Notes: generated from the sequence alone by a model not told the origin. Shown: positions 48,101-62,015, counted from the stretch's first letter. The stretch is 64,000 nt of DNA from Nymphaea colorata (GCF_008831285.2 NC_045145.1:18926040-18990039), one strand, 5' to 3'. Numbers and translations: made by a program.

Positions 48101-51100
48101 CGATATGATATATTTATGCAACTTATGCCCTCAAGAATCGAGCTGGCAACGTGCCCTTGAAAAGTATCGGGCTTGGTATTGGTCAAAGAGACAGAAGACG
48201 ATGAACCAAGCGATACCCACGTACACCCTCAGTCTGGACTCTTGTAAGTTTCATTTCTTTTAACTTTGGAAAAACAAGTCTAGAAGAAGATGAGTTTAGT
48301 AAAGCTCGAGTTGGTTCAACTACTTAAACATACATAACCCGCATTCGGTAAGTATAAAAAACAATCCTTTGAACTTCCTATCCATGATGGACTACAATAG
48401 AGGACCTCTTAGGAGCCATTATTTCCTCTGCTTACATACATTATAGGAACATGCTCATAATATTGTAAAAACTCACTAGAACACTTATACTCGCAAGTTA
48501 CATGGGTCAAATTAAAACAAAAAAAAAACATGTTTGAATGTAAAGGAAATGAAATGAAAAAGATGAAAAATAAAAAAAGTTGCTTGTTTCTTTTATATCC
48601 AAACAAGTTTTGCAATAATCTCTTTTCCTTCATTTCATTTCTTCTTCTTGCACTGCCTATTCCTTTTCCCACCCTTTTCTTTCCATTCATCTCTTTCTCT
48701 CTATCCAAACAAGCCGCAAGTGTGAAACAGATGGATGAAATGTTGCATACTTTCTTTCCAGGTTGGACTTTGGCACTGAATTTTCTTTTCCAAATCGCAC
48801 GAGCAAGATGATGCATTTAAAGGCAAATATAGCAGCAATGGAAAGTAATCAATGAACCGAAACAGACGTATCGAACGTGTCGGGCCAGGCCAAGCTTGAT
48901 CCCTTTGCAGGTGGTACCTCAAGAAAAATAAAATAGAAACAAAAGTAATGAAACTTGACGCGGATGGACTAATTCCTACTTCCTAGCCCACTGAAGTCCT
49001 TAATCCACTGACCTTAAGATCGACGGGTGGTGTCAAGCTTCATTATATAGCACTCTTTACTATAAAATATTACTCCTTACGTTAACGATAAGTTACAATT
49101 ATTTTTCCATCATTGCCAAACGTATTTATGCACATTGATCTCCTCTTTATTCTTTCCTTGATTAGAGCTTCACTATATCTCCACCATTTAACGTGATAGC
49201 TTGACTAACGGTTGCATCATTAGCATTATCATGGCCACCACGATCCTTATTGCTGGCCTGATCTTTATTTCATTCTTGATTTTTTTGAGATTGACTCCAT
49301 CATCATCATCACGCGACGCTATTGCTTTCAGGACCAACTGCCACAAATTAAGAAATTTAATGGAGCCGTCCTTTCAAATTTATGGTGTCTGGCCACGAGA
49401 TGATCATGGTAGATCACCCTCCAAGCGGTAAGATTATGCTATCTGATAGTAAAGATTTTGATTATGAAATATTCACTCAGGGGCTTATTCAGAGGGTTCA
49501 TTCTTTTGCTGAGTTAGGAGCAATCTATAGTTATTATTGCCTGTTAATGAAACCTAGATGAGACTTGTAAACTTGAAGAAAAGGGGAATGAGTGAGGACT
49601 TTGAACCTGTTTCCGAGCCGTTGAATTGTTAACCTTTCTCTCACCTAAAAAGAGTATTCATCTCTCAAATTGCTTATGGAGTGTGTGTGACTCTAGGGCT
49701 GGTGGTGAACCCCTATCTGCTTTGTGATTCAAATTCAAAAGTAGGTAACAAAAAATTAATGCTCCAAGTTGCTGTCCAGACAACTGTCCCTAATACCTTG
49801 TGCGGCCCACGAATTTTTTCGCCGAACACGTGCCAAAAAACTAATGGCAGGGGGACAAATTATACGCCCTTCCATCATGGAACTATGAGTTGACGTGGGT
49901 AACCCAAAAAAAAAAAGAAAAAAAAGGAAAACAAAAGATCCTTCATCACAACAGATTACAAATTCATTTTTTATAATTATATCCAAGACATGGCTAATTG
50001 CATCTAAGCAACTTACTTTTGGTTTTATTATTAAAAGCAATTATGTGGTCAGGGAAAAAAGTTTTTCGACGAAAATTAATGGAATAATAAAGTGAGCCAT
50101 ATTATATTGCTACTTTTAAAGAGTAAAATGCAAATCTTGATTAATTTAACAATTATTTTTCTAAAGTAAACTTTATATAATATTATTTATTAAGTGAAAA
50201 GAGTTGGGCATGCATTAAACAATAAAAAGGTTATGCATGTTTCTAATGGCTCGTCAAGTATCTTTATTCACGTAGCTTAGTGGCAGCTTACCAGCTTCCA
50301 CTCCGTTCATTGTACCAACTCCCCTCTCGAAGATGTTAATATTTGATATGTGACTCATCAACTTGTAAAAGGAATCAAACGCTACTTTGGTTCAGTGTAT
50401 TTTATTTTTTTTAAAGTCATTTAGGTTTTCACCTCCTTTTCTTTTGTTGGTACTGTAAGTTTCTTTCTGTCCAAAAGCTAAAGAATAGGTCATATGATTA
50501 ATAAATAAATGATATAATCTTTGTACCGTCCATATAACTTTGAGGGTTGGACAGAAAAATGAATACTGACATATATAGTTACCAGCCGTCTGATCAATAC
50601 GATAGAATTGACATTTGAACAGTCCCATGAACATATTTATCAACAAGAGTTGTGTGCGCCGCTAGGTGCACCCAACACATATAAGTCAAAGCAAAAATTT
50701 TCGGTTTCTTTTATTTTCTTTTTCACATTTGCGTCATTAACCATATTAGCACACGAAAATTTCATACACATAACCAGCTAAGTGTGTCCAGACTATCAAG
50801 TATGAATTGCTCGATTGTTGGTATAAATACTTTACACTTTTGAAACAATGCTTTGTTTAATACTGAAATTCTTTAAGAGGACTTATAACACATTGACGCT
50901 TACCTTGAGCGGCGCGGCATTTGCATAGCTGGTTGTGTTGGCGAGAGCTTGGTTATGGGTTCCATTCCATAGGCATTATGTTCCTACATCAATGGGGTTG
51001 AGTATAGTACCAAGCTGAACCAGTTACAACCTTGGAAGGGGAATCTAGAAAGAAGCCGGTTCTGTTTTCATCATATCATTAGATGTTCAGCCCAATTCTA

Positions 51101-52852
51101 GATCAACTCAGTGGCTTTGATTTGGTTAATGGTAGAAATGTTTCCAATTCACCAATCGATTAGGATCGAAGTAAAATATCCTATTGTTGAAGAAATTTGT
51201 GGTCAGTTCACTTAGATTCAACCTCAAGCTTGGTTTTGAAGCCTGACATGGGCTTCATCCAAGAGGTAGAGACAGAAAATTCTGGCTAAGGGGCATTACC
51301 TATAGATTTTTTTTTAAATTTTTAAAGAGATCAACATGTAAATAAGGAAAATTGCTCTCAAACATCAACATGAAAATAAAAACCTTTCTGGTGACTTAGG
51401 GAACATGTTCGGTGAAAATAAGAACCGACTCACATATACCAACTTGTTCCATAAGAATCAACTATAGAAGCTTATTGCATTTGAGAGAAATTGGACGGTC
51501 CTCAACATTACATTTTGGTGACTCAGGGATCATGTTAGGTTCATTTTGTCAAATTAATCATGCTGTCTCGTCCAAAGATGAGGCTACTTGGGACACCTTC
51601 TTCGTATCTGCTCACAATATTCTTTTGTGCACAGGCAGTCCACTCAATCCATCAGTGTTTTCCTGCTAAAAGGACACTGCATAGACGAGTAAACCAGCAT
51701 TGCAGGAAGAGAGCCATCAGCCATGTTTGTTTTTCTCTTGCTCTCCGATGGGAGGTTCCGCGAGGTGATCCCGGATCAGAGGATTGACCTCTACTCAGCC
51801 ATGCCTATGTGGGAAGTGGACAGCAGCCCGGACAACCTTTATATATATATATCAAAACCAGGCAACTCCATTCCACCAACAAATCTAAGATCCCTGCTGT
51901 CTACCGATCTCATCTAAAACCGTAATCGATCAAAGAGCACAGCCACAAATAGGAACAAAGAATAGAAAGGCAAACAGTATGATTCACGGCAGCGATCATC
52001 CATGTACAACTAACCAAAATCAATCTAAACAACAGAGCATGCCAGATTTTACTGATATAAAATATGAAGCTCTCTTTTCAACTGTGGTTTTAAAATTGGC
52101 AGTATCTGTCACCATCAGAATTCAAAAGAGAAAAACCACTAGTAGTCGCATCTAGTGGATGGCAGGCAGGCAGCCGCAGGAGGGACGCATGTGAAACACA
52201 TTGCGGCTTCGTAAGGACTGAAGAGAGGAATGGAGCTCTTGCCCTTCTACTTAACAAGAGATGGGACATCTTCTCTACCTACCTTTCTGTGTCTTCTTCT
52301 TCGATCTGTCTCCCTCCACCTAAGTCTCCCGTGTACAGCACTAGAGGAAACAGGAATTTGAAAGTTCTCTTGACACTAATATATGTAGATAAGCAAACAT
52401 CTAAAGACGCTAACATGGAAATAAAAATTTTTCAAAAGGCTGATCTGACATGGACAACAACCCACGTCAGCCAATACCTAGCTCCACCATTGATCTAAGA
52501 TTGTGCTTATAGTGTTGAAATTTTTTTAACTTGACATATGTAAAAATTCTGAAAAAATATTGTTTGGCTCCTATACAAATTTTGAAAATATCATTCCGGT
52601 CTCTCTTGAAAAAAAAAAAATGTAGCCCCGCCCCTACTCCATGCGAATGAAGGGCTGCTGGAACAAGCAACCCCCTCTCATTCAAATCAAGTTGGTACCG
52701 AATTATTTTGATTCAATAGCTAATATAGGGTTGCCACATGTTGCTTTACAATGTTTTATATGTTTTTGATTTGTTTCTAAAATTGCATATTAATGTTGTT
52801 TAAATCCACGATCTACTGTGTTGATGTGTTGAATTTGTCATTAAACCGGCTA

Positions 52853-53047
52853 CAATGGAAAATTCAGAAATTTTTGACCCGAGAGGCACTAGTTCAAAAA
52901 ATCTTAAACCCTTAAAATATATACGTTTGAAGGGTGAAAAACTGAAAATATATAAACAAGCAAATAGTTCGGTCCAACTAAAACGAAAATAGATGAATTT
53001 TATGAGACTTTGTGGATGAAAGCCTACATGTGGCTCCGTCCTAATTG
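52853..53047 (+). mobile_element. hAT-like MITE, diverged copy
   Basis: It starts CAATGGAAAATTCAGAAATTTTTG, followed by a GAGAGGCACTAG block, and ends with CATGTGGCTCCGTCCTAATTG. These ends are diverged versions of the CAGTGGCGGAGC termini of plant hAT-type non-autonomous elements. A further fragment with TTTCTGGCTCCGTC at about 53223-53237 is in the opposite orientation. No coding capacity. Confidence 0.5.
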
Positions 53048-55526
53048 GTTGATCGACTATGAACCAAACCTGTTCAATAGCAAAGCAGGTGGAGGCTGAC
53101 TTAGGCAATTGCTCACAGGGGGTCACATAAGTCAGCTTATTTATATACAATATCCCATTAACTTTTATTTATTATGTGTTTCCAAAATTTATGACATAAA
53201 CTATTTATGTCACTCAGCTAAAAATTTCTGGCTCCGTCAGGGACACTTTGGCACTGACCACATTTAGTAGGTGTTATGTCAGTTTCTCGGATTTCGGCAA
53301 AGAGATGTTTCTAGTAAGCTGGCTAGCTACAACAAAAGTGACTCAAGTCGAGTTTGAGCTGGCCAAGCTCAAGGGTCAGCTCGCTCATTGTACATCCCAG
53401 ACAGCATCTACCCTCCCGGTTTTAATGAACCCAGGCCAACCTATCCGGCTGGGCAAGCAACTTTCTGTTTCTGTACGCATATAAATGAAATGTCGAATCT
53501 TTGTCAGATCTGGTAGGTGAATTTTGGTTCATATTTTACACTCGCCGAACAAATTTCAACTAATCCATTGCGTGGAATCAATAGTTTCAGTGGTTCCTTA
53601 ATCAATTTGCCTTAGAAGAACAGAAGACGAAGAATATAAAACCCCCCATATAATGACAAACATGTGAAGGTGAAAAAAATTCACATATTTCCAACGGTAA
53701 AACTGGTTTTAAAGAACAATAAAAATGCCCTATGAGAAGGCCATGTGATGGCCTTGTGAGGGATCGACAATCGAAGTCGGTGGTTGGCCGCGACTAGTGC
53801 AGGGTACATATCACGTTGGAAGGATTCAGGAGCATTCTTCTTTGTATTTTCCTTTTTTATCGAAAGTAGTTTCGTTTTTTTATAAATTTTTTTATTATTT
53901 TTATTCTCCAATCACTGCCCCTGCTTTACTACTGCGTTCCAGTCTCATTCTCTGCAAAAAAAATTTCCATTGACATGAATTCATAAAACACCCGCATAAT
54001 ATTTCAACTACAAACTACCTGATAAAATTATCTTTTAAACGTCATATAACTACAGATGTCACGTAGAAATGCACAGGGATTTAGGTCGTGAATAATCTTT
54101 TTCATTGTAAAATTCCGAAATCTGCTGTCATGAACTAAGATTGGGACGAGTTATGGGTATGATAATCTATTATCGTAGCTGGACCACTCTTCTTCCCTTC
54201 CCCACTTATAAAAATAGGCATCAAACCTCTGCGCGTCGATCTTACGATACCTGGTCCGGAAGATTTTAACAGAAGCACTTTATTACTGTATTTTCCATTT
54301 GTGGTAGAATATTCTGAACCAATGAGCCTATGCATTCAAAATGATGACAAAGATACGAAACTCTCCTGTAGTTCTTTACCCCATAAGGTAGGAGAATAAG
54401 GAAATTTTTTTTACCTTGAGATAGAGACAAAACAGAGAATAGGGAATCTGCATCTCTTCATCAATCAATAATTCAAACACGTCGACAAAAAAGCACGGCA
54501 CCTCGGCGCTGTGATTGGAAAAGCGAATGAGGACAAACTCTATTATTTTCTTTGCATGTCGACATTTCTTTTTTTTAAGTTTTAAAGTCGACAAAAGAAC
54601 TTCATTAGAGTTGGTTTTCTTCCTTTGAGGATGGCATGCCTTATTCTAGAACACCATCTCTCTCGTTTTTTTCTTCTTTGCTCGATGCACGTCAATAATA
54701 CATGCAAAATGGGCTAATGCGTGTAGGGGTGCTAGAGCCCGTGTGAGAAGCAGGTCCAAAATCATTCCATTTCCTTCTCTTCGTGTAGCTATTCGCGGGA
54801 TCACTGTTCTTGTTAAATCTACTCAACTGCTCACCATCTGCGGCTTTTCTCATGAAGAACATGGTTTCATGAAAGTGGCAAGATGAAGTGCGGAAGATTT
54901 TCAGAGGTGGGCAGCAGAATCAGAACTTTGTTTCATAGGCTGGGTTCACTATCAATGTGAAATTGTTATTTACAACTCAAAGATAAACATGACCATATCA
55001 ATGGTCCTATTTGGCTGTGCATGCGAATTGTTCACAAGGCCGCCGTCAAGGAGCCAACAGACTGTGGTTTCACAACATAAACGAATGAAAATCTCTGGCT
55101 CCAAGAATAACAGAAAGAGACGAAACCATGTCCTGGACGTAGACTTGATATGACCGAACCAGGTAAAAGCCAGTTTCTTGCGTCTTCGATCGGATGATTT
55201 TCTTCGTTTGGTTCTATTAGAACCAACCTGCATGCAGAACAATGAAATTAACAAAGTAAAAAGTTAAATCGATTTGTATATTTTCAGAAAATTATAGTAC
55301 TGATGGATATGAAAATTGTGTGGGAGATCTGATTCCACGGCAACCCATTAACATCCTGACAGTTCATTGCCTTTGCCCTCTGCGCGAATCTTCTCCCATT
55401 CAGTAGCAGTCATGCGGCGGCTTATACAGTGGGCACCATGAAAGATTTTGGCTTGGGGCGAGTCTCTTACCACGTGCATGTAGATTACAAGTCAAGCTTT
55501 GAAGTTTAGGTAGGAGAGTGTGTGTG

Positions 55527-55629
<103 letters not shown>

Positions 55630-57042
55630 AACTAAATTATGGGCTTCTGCCAACTAATTAAAGTCACTCCCTGGCGAAGGTCAAGAGTCCATTCAATCAG
55701 AGTTAATGACCCTAAAATCTTACTTGCCCGCAAACGTTTCAACGTGATATAATATAGTTTCTTCTCGTGCAGTTGAGCTCAATTATCTGACGCAGCTACA
55801 GAAAGTTTGAGCTCATGTTTGGAACTCACTGCGAAGTAGTTGACATGACGCTTTCCTGTATACGATATATGATGGAAGACTATTTATCTGTCCAGTCAGC
55901 AAAAAATTATATTACTATATATATCTATCTGTATGCGTGTGTGGGAAAGCAATATGACGAGGGAGTGACAGCAACCAATCAACTTGAAATCTAAGGGACC
56001 TCTTTTCATAAAGCTTGTATCGGTTCGCCCTGCAAGTGATATCCACAAGGTACGCACAGTTGGTAGACGTACTCAATATGTAATTGGGATATTGTACTTT
56101 GAATGAATTCAGACAGGAGTCGCTTCTTGTCCATTCGCTAAACGTATACTACTCAATCGGACTCGAGATTACAGCGATTCGGATTTGGTGGAGTTCGGAA
56201 GTTCTAGGAGCGATGCTTCTATCTTACTGCAAATGCAATCAAGCGTGAGTCCAACCATGGATTTCTCCAGCGGCATCACACATATGATAGGCCGGAGCAT
56301 CGAAGATTTTTGTTCTTTGTATATGGATTTATGTGTGTGTACAAGAACAGATCTTGTAGCTTCACGAATGCATGCTTTTTTTTTTCTAATTTATTGTGAA
56401 TTGTGAAGAATTACATAAGGAATGGAAGGTTGGCTGCAGGAATCTTGCCATCTTTATCAAAGCTGACAAAAGGCACGTGCACCGTCTCCAAGTATTGCGA
56501 AAAGCTAGGCAAAAATGAAAGAAGAAAAAGACGCGCACAAGACAAAGGAAAAGAGGAGGAAGGGGGCGGAGAGAAAAAGTTAGCGACTTGTTTGGGTTTT
56601 GTGTCGATCGGAGTCGGACAGGTTACATGCACAGCCTCACGCATAACGCACAAGAGCGTGTGATGACTAAAAGAAAAGAAAATTATAAAAATATTAGAAG
56701 ACAAACGTGGATACCTTTATACGAAAAATTTAAGACGCCCTCGTCTCCCTTCTTTCTTTTTTATGTGCACAGAAGTGTGCAAACAACTCAATTTTCGATC
56801 GGACATGCAAAGTAGCTAAAGAAAAATTACGGGATTTCATACTGGACTCTTGATCTTAGCAAAGTTTATCGTGCATGAAGTGTACGCGAACTAAAAGTTA
56901 TCGCATCGTGTAGGGCCTTTCAATGCAAAGCACTAGGATTGTCTCCCCTACAGATGTGGCGATGAAAGGATTTTGGGTCAGCCAACTAACCTGGCTCAAG
57001 ACCAGTTGTTGGTAGTCGTCAAAATGAAAGAAGTCCTATCGT

Positions 57043-57215
57043 CAGTGGCGGAGATATAGGATTTTTCAACTGACAAGCATCTGAATTAAACATTTTAGTT
57101 TGGTGTGAGCACCATATATAATTTTTGACTCATCTCAACTAAAATTTAAGTCGTCCCAATGAAATTTTTGATAAGGCTGGTGTAGAACACCAGCCCACAT
57201 GTAGCTCTACCATTG
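57043..57215 (+). mobile_element. hAT-like MITE with imperfect 8-bp target duplication
   Basis: 173 bp. The start CAGTGGCGGAGATA and the inverted end CAATGGTAGAGCTA match at 10 of 14 positions, and CAGTGGCGGAG is typical of plant hAT termini. The flanks CCTATCGT (57035-57042) and TCTATCCT (57216-57223) agree at 6 of 8 positions, as expected for an ageing 8-bp hAT duplication. It is AT-rich inside and non-coding. Confidence 0.7.
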
Positions 57216-57290
57216 TCTATCCTATGTATATAAGGGGTTCTATTTATCATTAATAGAGTCTAATCATTCAGATTGCGCCACCATCATTTA

Positions 57291-57530
57291 GGTTGCATTT
57301 GATTACAGCGGATTTGACCACGGTGATCTCAGATCACTGCAGATTTGAAACCAGCGGTTTTCAAATCCGACCCCTCTATCAATCAAATTTCAAATCCAGA
57401 CTTTTCACATTAAAGTGTGGATTTGAAATCCATGTTGAGGGTATAAACTGAAATCCTTGAGATACAACGGTAGATTTTGGATATTTGAGATTCCCTCGGA
57501 TCTGAGATCTGCAGGGAATCAAACACACCC
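57291..57530. mobile_element. Tourist-like MITE (PIF/Harbinger) with TTA target duplication
   Basis: 240 bp. The left end GGTTGCATTTGATTAC and the inverted right end GGGTGTGTTTGATTCC match at 12 of 16 positions. TTA flanks both ends exactly (57288-57290 and 57531-57533), the hallmark of PIF/Harbinger insertions. The interior has sub-terminal AGATCTCAG/CTGAGATCT and CAAATCC words in both orientations. It is non-coding and would have needed a transposase in trans. Confidence 0.8.
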
Positions 57531-58303
57531 TTAGATTTTGTGGATGCATGACTTATAAGACTAAGTCCTCCAGCCGTGGAGACCTGAGAGATATTTCATA
57601 GTGCACCGTCAATTGATTTTTCAAGAGGGAGCTGGTCTTCCGGTGGGGAAAGCAGATGCAATTACCTGCTAAATTTGGCTTTTTTGCAGGTATGTATATA
57701 AATTATACGCTCACCGATTGTCCCATCCAATTTCTTATTGACAGAAATTCAACGGAATTGATAGATTGTTGGATGAGCACGAGAATTAAAGAAATTGATA
57801 GATTAGTTACACGATCTGATCGGTGAATTAAAAAACTATGTCGCACTGATTGGATCGGCTATACTTCGACGTTCCTTCTCCACCACCTTACTGTAAGACC
57901 TATCAACTTCACAATGTTCTGAAGAGCAGTGAAAATACTAAATAATATTAGTTAGATCCTCTATGCATTTTAGGTCTTTTGTTTTCAATTAATAGTAGGC
58001 TATATACTCCTGGCAGATGCACTAACATACACACACACATTATATATATAACTTGAAGGTCATATGGCTGGGAAATCGTCTAAAAAATATAAGATGCTTC
58101 TCAGTACGTGAACCTCTTAGATCCAATAAATTGTCACCACGGCTTGGAATGGATGAGGGGAGACACCATCAAACAAGGTGAACTTTGTCCGAAAATAAAA
58201 TTTATCTCCACACTATCGGACCTTTATCGGATCTGCTGCTGCATCTCTCTCTGTCTTTGCTAGTGGCTACAGTTTTAAGATCTAAGTACAATTTCAGCGC
58301 AAG

Positions 58304-58372
58304 AGTGGCTGAGCGTCATAAGAAGGTTGGTATTAATGTATTCACAAAAAGGGAGACCCCAAGTTCAAATTC
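58304..58372 (+). mobile_element. Possible tRNA-derived SINE head
   Basis: An A-box-like AGTGGCTGAGCG at about 58304 and a B-box-like AAGTTCAAATTC at 58361-58372, spaced 57 bp. This resembles degraded tRNA-Ser or tRNA-Leu heads of plant SINEs. No full tRNA fold and no clear tail were seen. Confidence 0.35.
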
Positions 58373-59249
58373 AACTGCACATCCAGTTGCCACAGGACAC
58401 TGGGTTTGTTTCATTGGCGGACCTCCATTAATCGGATCCGGGTTTGCAACTGTTGGTCGGATGAATCTGACTTGCTGGATCCAGATCCGTTTGCGACCCA
58501 TGGAAGGGAGTCAGTGGTCAGCAAGAAGATTCCCCTTGCAGGAACTTTGCTAGGAGAAATATTTCTTTTCTTTTTTTAATTTGTATGGCATGAAAAAAAT
58601 GAATTGAAAAAGAAACTTCAAGGCGACCTTATCAGAAGACACTAATACAATACAGCGAAACAAGATTCCGCTGAGAAAACTTCAATTTTTCTAGCATTTA
58701 AGATACTTGTTTAGAACCCTTACCAAAATACAAGTGGCATAGTTAAAAATTTTTAGCTGAGATTGAGAGGCACCACATATCTAAGCAAGTAAATGACTAA
58801 GGTCTAAGGGACATTAATATAACAATTAATCAGTAAATTATTCGGCCGACTATAAAAATCGACGTTCTATGAAACCAAGTTTTGTGATAACCTAGTTTGA
58901 TTGTTCATCTGTAAACTTAGATTCTCACAAACTCAGTTTGATTGTGATCCAAACATCTGAAAATGACATTTTACCTTCAAAACCCCATTTATGGGTGTCA
59001 TCCAAACACGTCGTAATATCTAGAAATAGGAAGAGTTCTATTGCACCACAGTACTGTCTGAAAGAGTTTGTCCGAGTCTGAAGGAGGCAGTCTGGGGTTT
59101 CATGAGTGCCAATGATAGGGGGTCATGTGCTGCCAGGAAATCCAGGAAGGCTTTATGGATCTAGTGCTCACTGTAGTGTGTAGCGGCCAAGCTCATCATC
59201 AAGCATCCAATGCATTTAAAACAGGCACTCAACCTTTTTTAACAAAAAG

Positions 59250-59410
59250 GATGAGCGCCGGTGGGGCCTCGCCGGCAGACCAAATAGCCGGTGACGCCCA
59301 CCGAGACCTTGCTGGCGGACCTGGACCACCGGTGAGGCTCTGGCAGACATCACCAGTGCTGCAGAGGGGAGGCGACACCAGTCGGCCGGCCCGGCAGGGG
59401 CGGCAGATCG
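59250..59410. repeat. GC-rich minisatellite-like patch
   Basis: A sharply GC-rich stretch inside AT-rich DNA, built of degenerate repeats around GCCGGTG, GGCCT and GGCAGACC. Short open frames cross it on both strands but show no family motif. Confidence 0.55.
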
Positions 59411-60772
59411 CTTACATAGGCTAGCCTCAGAAATATTCCCTCGAGATTGGCGTTGAAAGAAGCTCGATGGCTGGGCCCCAAAGAATATCATGTATTGGCA
59501 CATATCAACTTGTTGTTTGCTAAGCACACCATAAACAGGTGGAATCACCTTCTTCTTCTTTTTTTTTTTTTAATTTGTACATAAGTGCTGGCTGATGCAA
59601 AATACAGAGACGAGACCCAATCTTGCTTTTGTTAGTATAGTCAAAAGAAAGATTGCAATTTTATATTTAAAATTAGAAGTACAACTCCTTGGCTGAAATA
59701 TATAAAGAATGAAATGTATACGTAATCGTAATGCATTGATTTATGTGTTCCGTCGAATAAGAAATCTGTTTCTCGAACTTTATATGTGCTTATTATAATT
59801 AGTCATCATCCCTCTTGAAGCTGGAGGCCTACGGAACAATTATATTTGTTTAGAACATCAGGAGTGATTATAATGGTGTATCAGTACTTCTCTTTTTACG
59901 TCTATAAGGCTTACAAACTAAGCTTGTTCTTAAGGAGTTGAGTTCAAACTCTGGCCAAGGATTACAAGCTCGGTCACAATTTAATTAGAATTTAGATCAC
60001 ACAAATAGTCCTAAAACTAACAACACAGAGTGGTTTGCAATGGTGTATCAGCTTGTGATGTAAAATGAAGGTAAGTCCTGATCTAAGCACTCAGAGATTA
60101 GGAGGGATGAGTACGACTAGGGCAGACTTAGGCCACATCTGGTATCATGAGTCTCTCTTTGTTGTATAATGACGAATAAGGAAATTCCGAGGGAAAGGAT
60201 TAACATGTTCTACACAAGTGCAAAGTACATGCTCATGACGGAGAAAGAAGTTCATGGTGCGGAACCGTAGGACTAAGAATTGCAACGCCAATCTTGCTAT
60301 AAGCTCATTAAAGCAAATTGAGCAATGAGATAAATTAAATTTTTTAAAATTGCCCATTTTTATGATAAGTTGCCAGTATGAGCGCCCGTGCAGCCTTTTC
60401 ATGCTGCGTCCAGTTCTCGCTTGAACATGTGACTGAATCAGAACATCGAATCAACCAGGGCCAGTCTTCTTATTATAAGATGTAATTTGGCAGCTCTGTC
60501 ATGTGATCAGAAGAAACCTGCAGATATTTCGTAGGTAACACCGGAAGCTCTCATACATTTGAATCTGACATTAATTTAATTTTATTAGCATCATCAGACA
60601 GTAGGAAAAGAGAAGTAATATATATAGTATACAAAAGGTTATTTTCTTCGAAAAACGATGAAAGCAGAGTTGTTGATTGGTTTCTGTCCGTAGATCGTCG
60701 CCGTCAAGAAGGCCTATCAGGTCCTGTCATTTACTCCTCCACAGTAGCCAATGCTCAGGAGCTCGAGTACCA

Positions 60773-61866
60773 TCATGTGTCCTCCCAGCACAATGAACGG
60801 AGGAACGATTGGAAGTCCAGATCAGAATCCAAGTTCATCTCCATGCAAAAATCGTAATCGTTCAAAGAGGTATAATCGAATCTGTAGATACCATCTTCAT
60901 TTGAAGGCGTGTCTTGCTTGATGCAGCCGCACTTTGTCGATCCTCCCTCGGCTCCTGAGTTCCAGAAGCAGCAGTCGGTGGTGGTGCCCTCCTGACTCAG
61001 AATCTGTTCTACGTTGAACGCGTTTGAGGATACGGCAGCTTCGGCTGTTGTCCTTGGCTTAGCTGTTAATTCATAATTAGAACCACCTCCACCACTGATT
61101 TCTGTTAGTTCTTTCCTCTCTTCGACGACTTCAGGCTTGCAAGGGAACACTGCCTTTTTCTGCTGGGGTTGCTGTGGTCTGATCTTCCTGGATAGATGAG
61201 TCTTCCAGTAGTTCTTAATTTCATTATCTGTCCTTCCAGGGAGTCTTCCTGCAATCAGGGCCCATCTGTAGCATGCAACGAGCAAGATTAGTTTTAAGTA
61301 AAATTTCTTCGGTTGAGAACATTGCAGAAGTAATGGGTAGGTGAAAAAAGACTTAATTTCAAGCGACCTGTTGCCCAGGAGCTTGTGAAGTCTGAGTATC
61401 AAATCTTCTTCCTCCTCTGTAATATTTCCCCGCTTGATGGTTGGCCTCAAGTAGTTCAGCCATCTCATTCTGCAACTCCTTGGGGGCCGGTTGAGTCCTG
61501 TAGCCACAAAGATACGCAGGTTATATCAATCACCATAGTGGAATTCAAATCCGGAATCAAAACTCATTCTTAGCACAACTAAGTGTTTTTTACTCGCCTT
61601 ATTGATCACGCAATTTAGTATCTAATTGAAGATGGGCAAAATCCAAAAAGAAATTAATATAGATTTACAATACAGATGAAACCAACTGCTTGTGATCAGA
61701 AGAACTAGAGAAGGTTTGCACCTGCTTTAGCAGGGACCAATCTCCATCTTGTTTCTCCATGGAATTTGACACAGTGGGCCAGCCGTTCATCTTCTTCTCT
61801 CGTCCAAGCTCCCCTTTTCAGATTGTTCTTGGCAGCCAACCCGGTTTCCCTTTCAGTGGCGCACAT
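60773..61866 (-). CDS. R2R3-MYB transcription factor with divergent R2 helix, bHLH-binding
   Basis: Exons 61722-61866, 61368-61497 (the classical 130 bp) and 60773-61265 give 255 residues. The ATG at 61866 is the first after an in-frame stop. R2 covers about residues 17-68 and R3 about 70-118, with the helix tryptophans present. R3 keeps the whole bHLH-interaction motif (D80, L81, R84, L88, L95, R99). R2 is odd: where almost all plant R2R3-MYBs have [10 protein letters not shown], this one has [10 protein letters not shown] (residues 52-61), losing the first cysteine and gaining two prolines at the start of the recognition helix. The W..VP.KAGLNR stretch recalls subgroup 6 (AN2/PAP1) anthocyanin activators, but R3 has TDNEIKNYW rather than their ANDV. 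The C-terminus is acidic with aromatic residues. The role is probably flavonoid or epidermal regulation, by inference. Confidence 0.93.
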
Positions 61867-62015
61867 TTCCACAACTTGTGCTTACTGGTTTGAAGTGCGA
61901 ATGAGAATGTGTGTATGAGAGAGAGTGAGTGAGTGAGTTTGGAACTATGAAGCTTCAAAGGGAGAGGCCATGAGTATGGCGATTTCCTGCAATGGTTTCG
62001 GTCTCCCAACAGTCA

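Noticed and set aside
58840-59025. Possible further MITE with CATCCAAACACG-like end
   Set aside because: One plausible end, but no clear inverted partner or target duplication was found.
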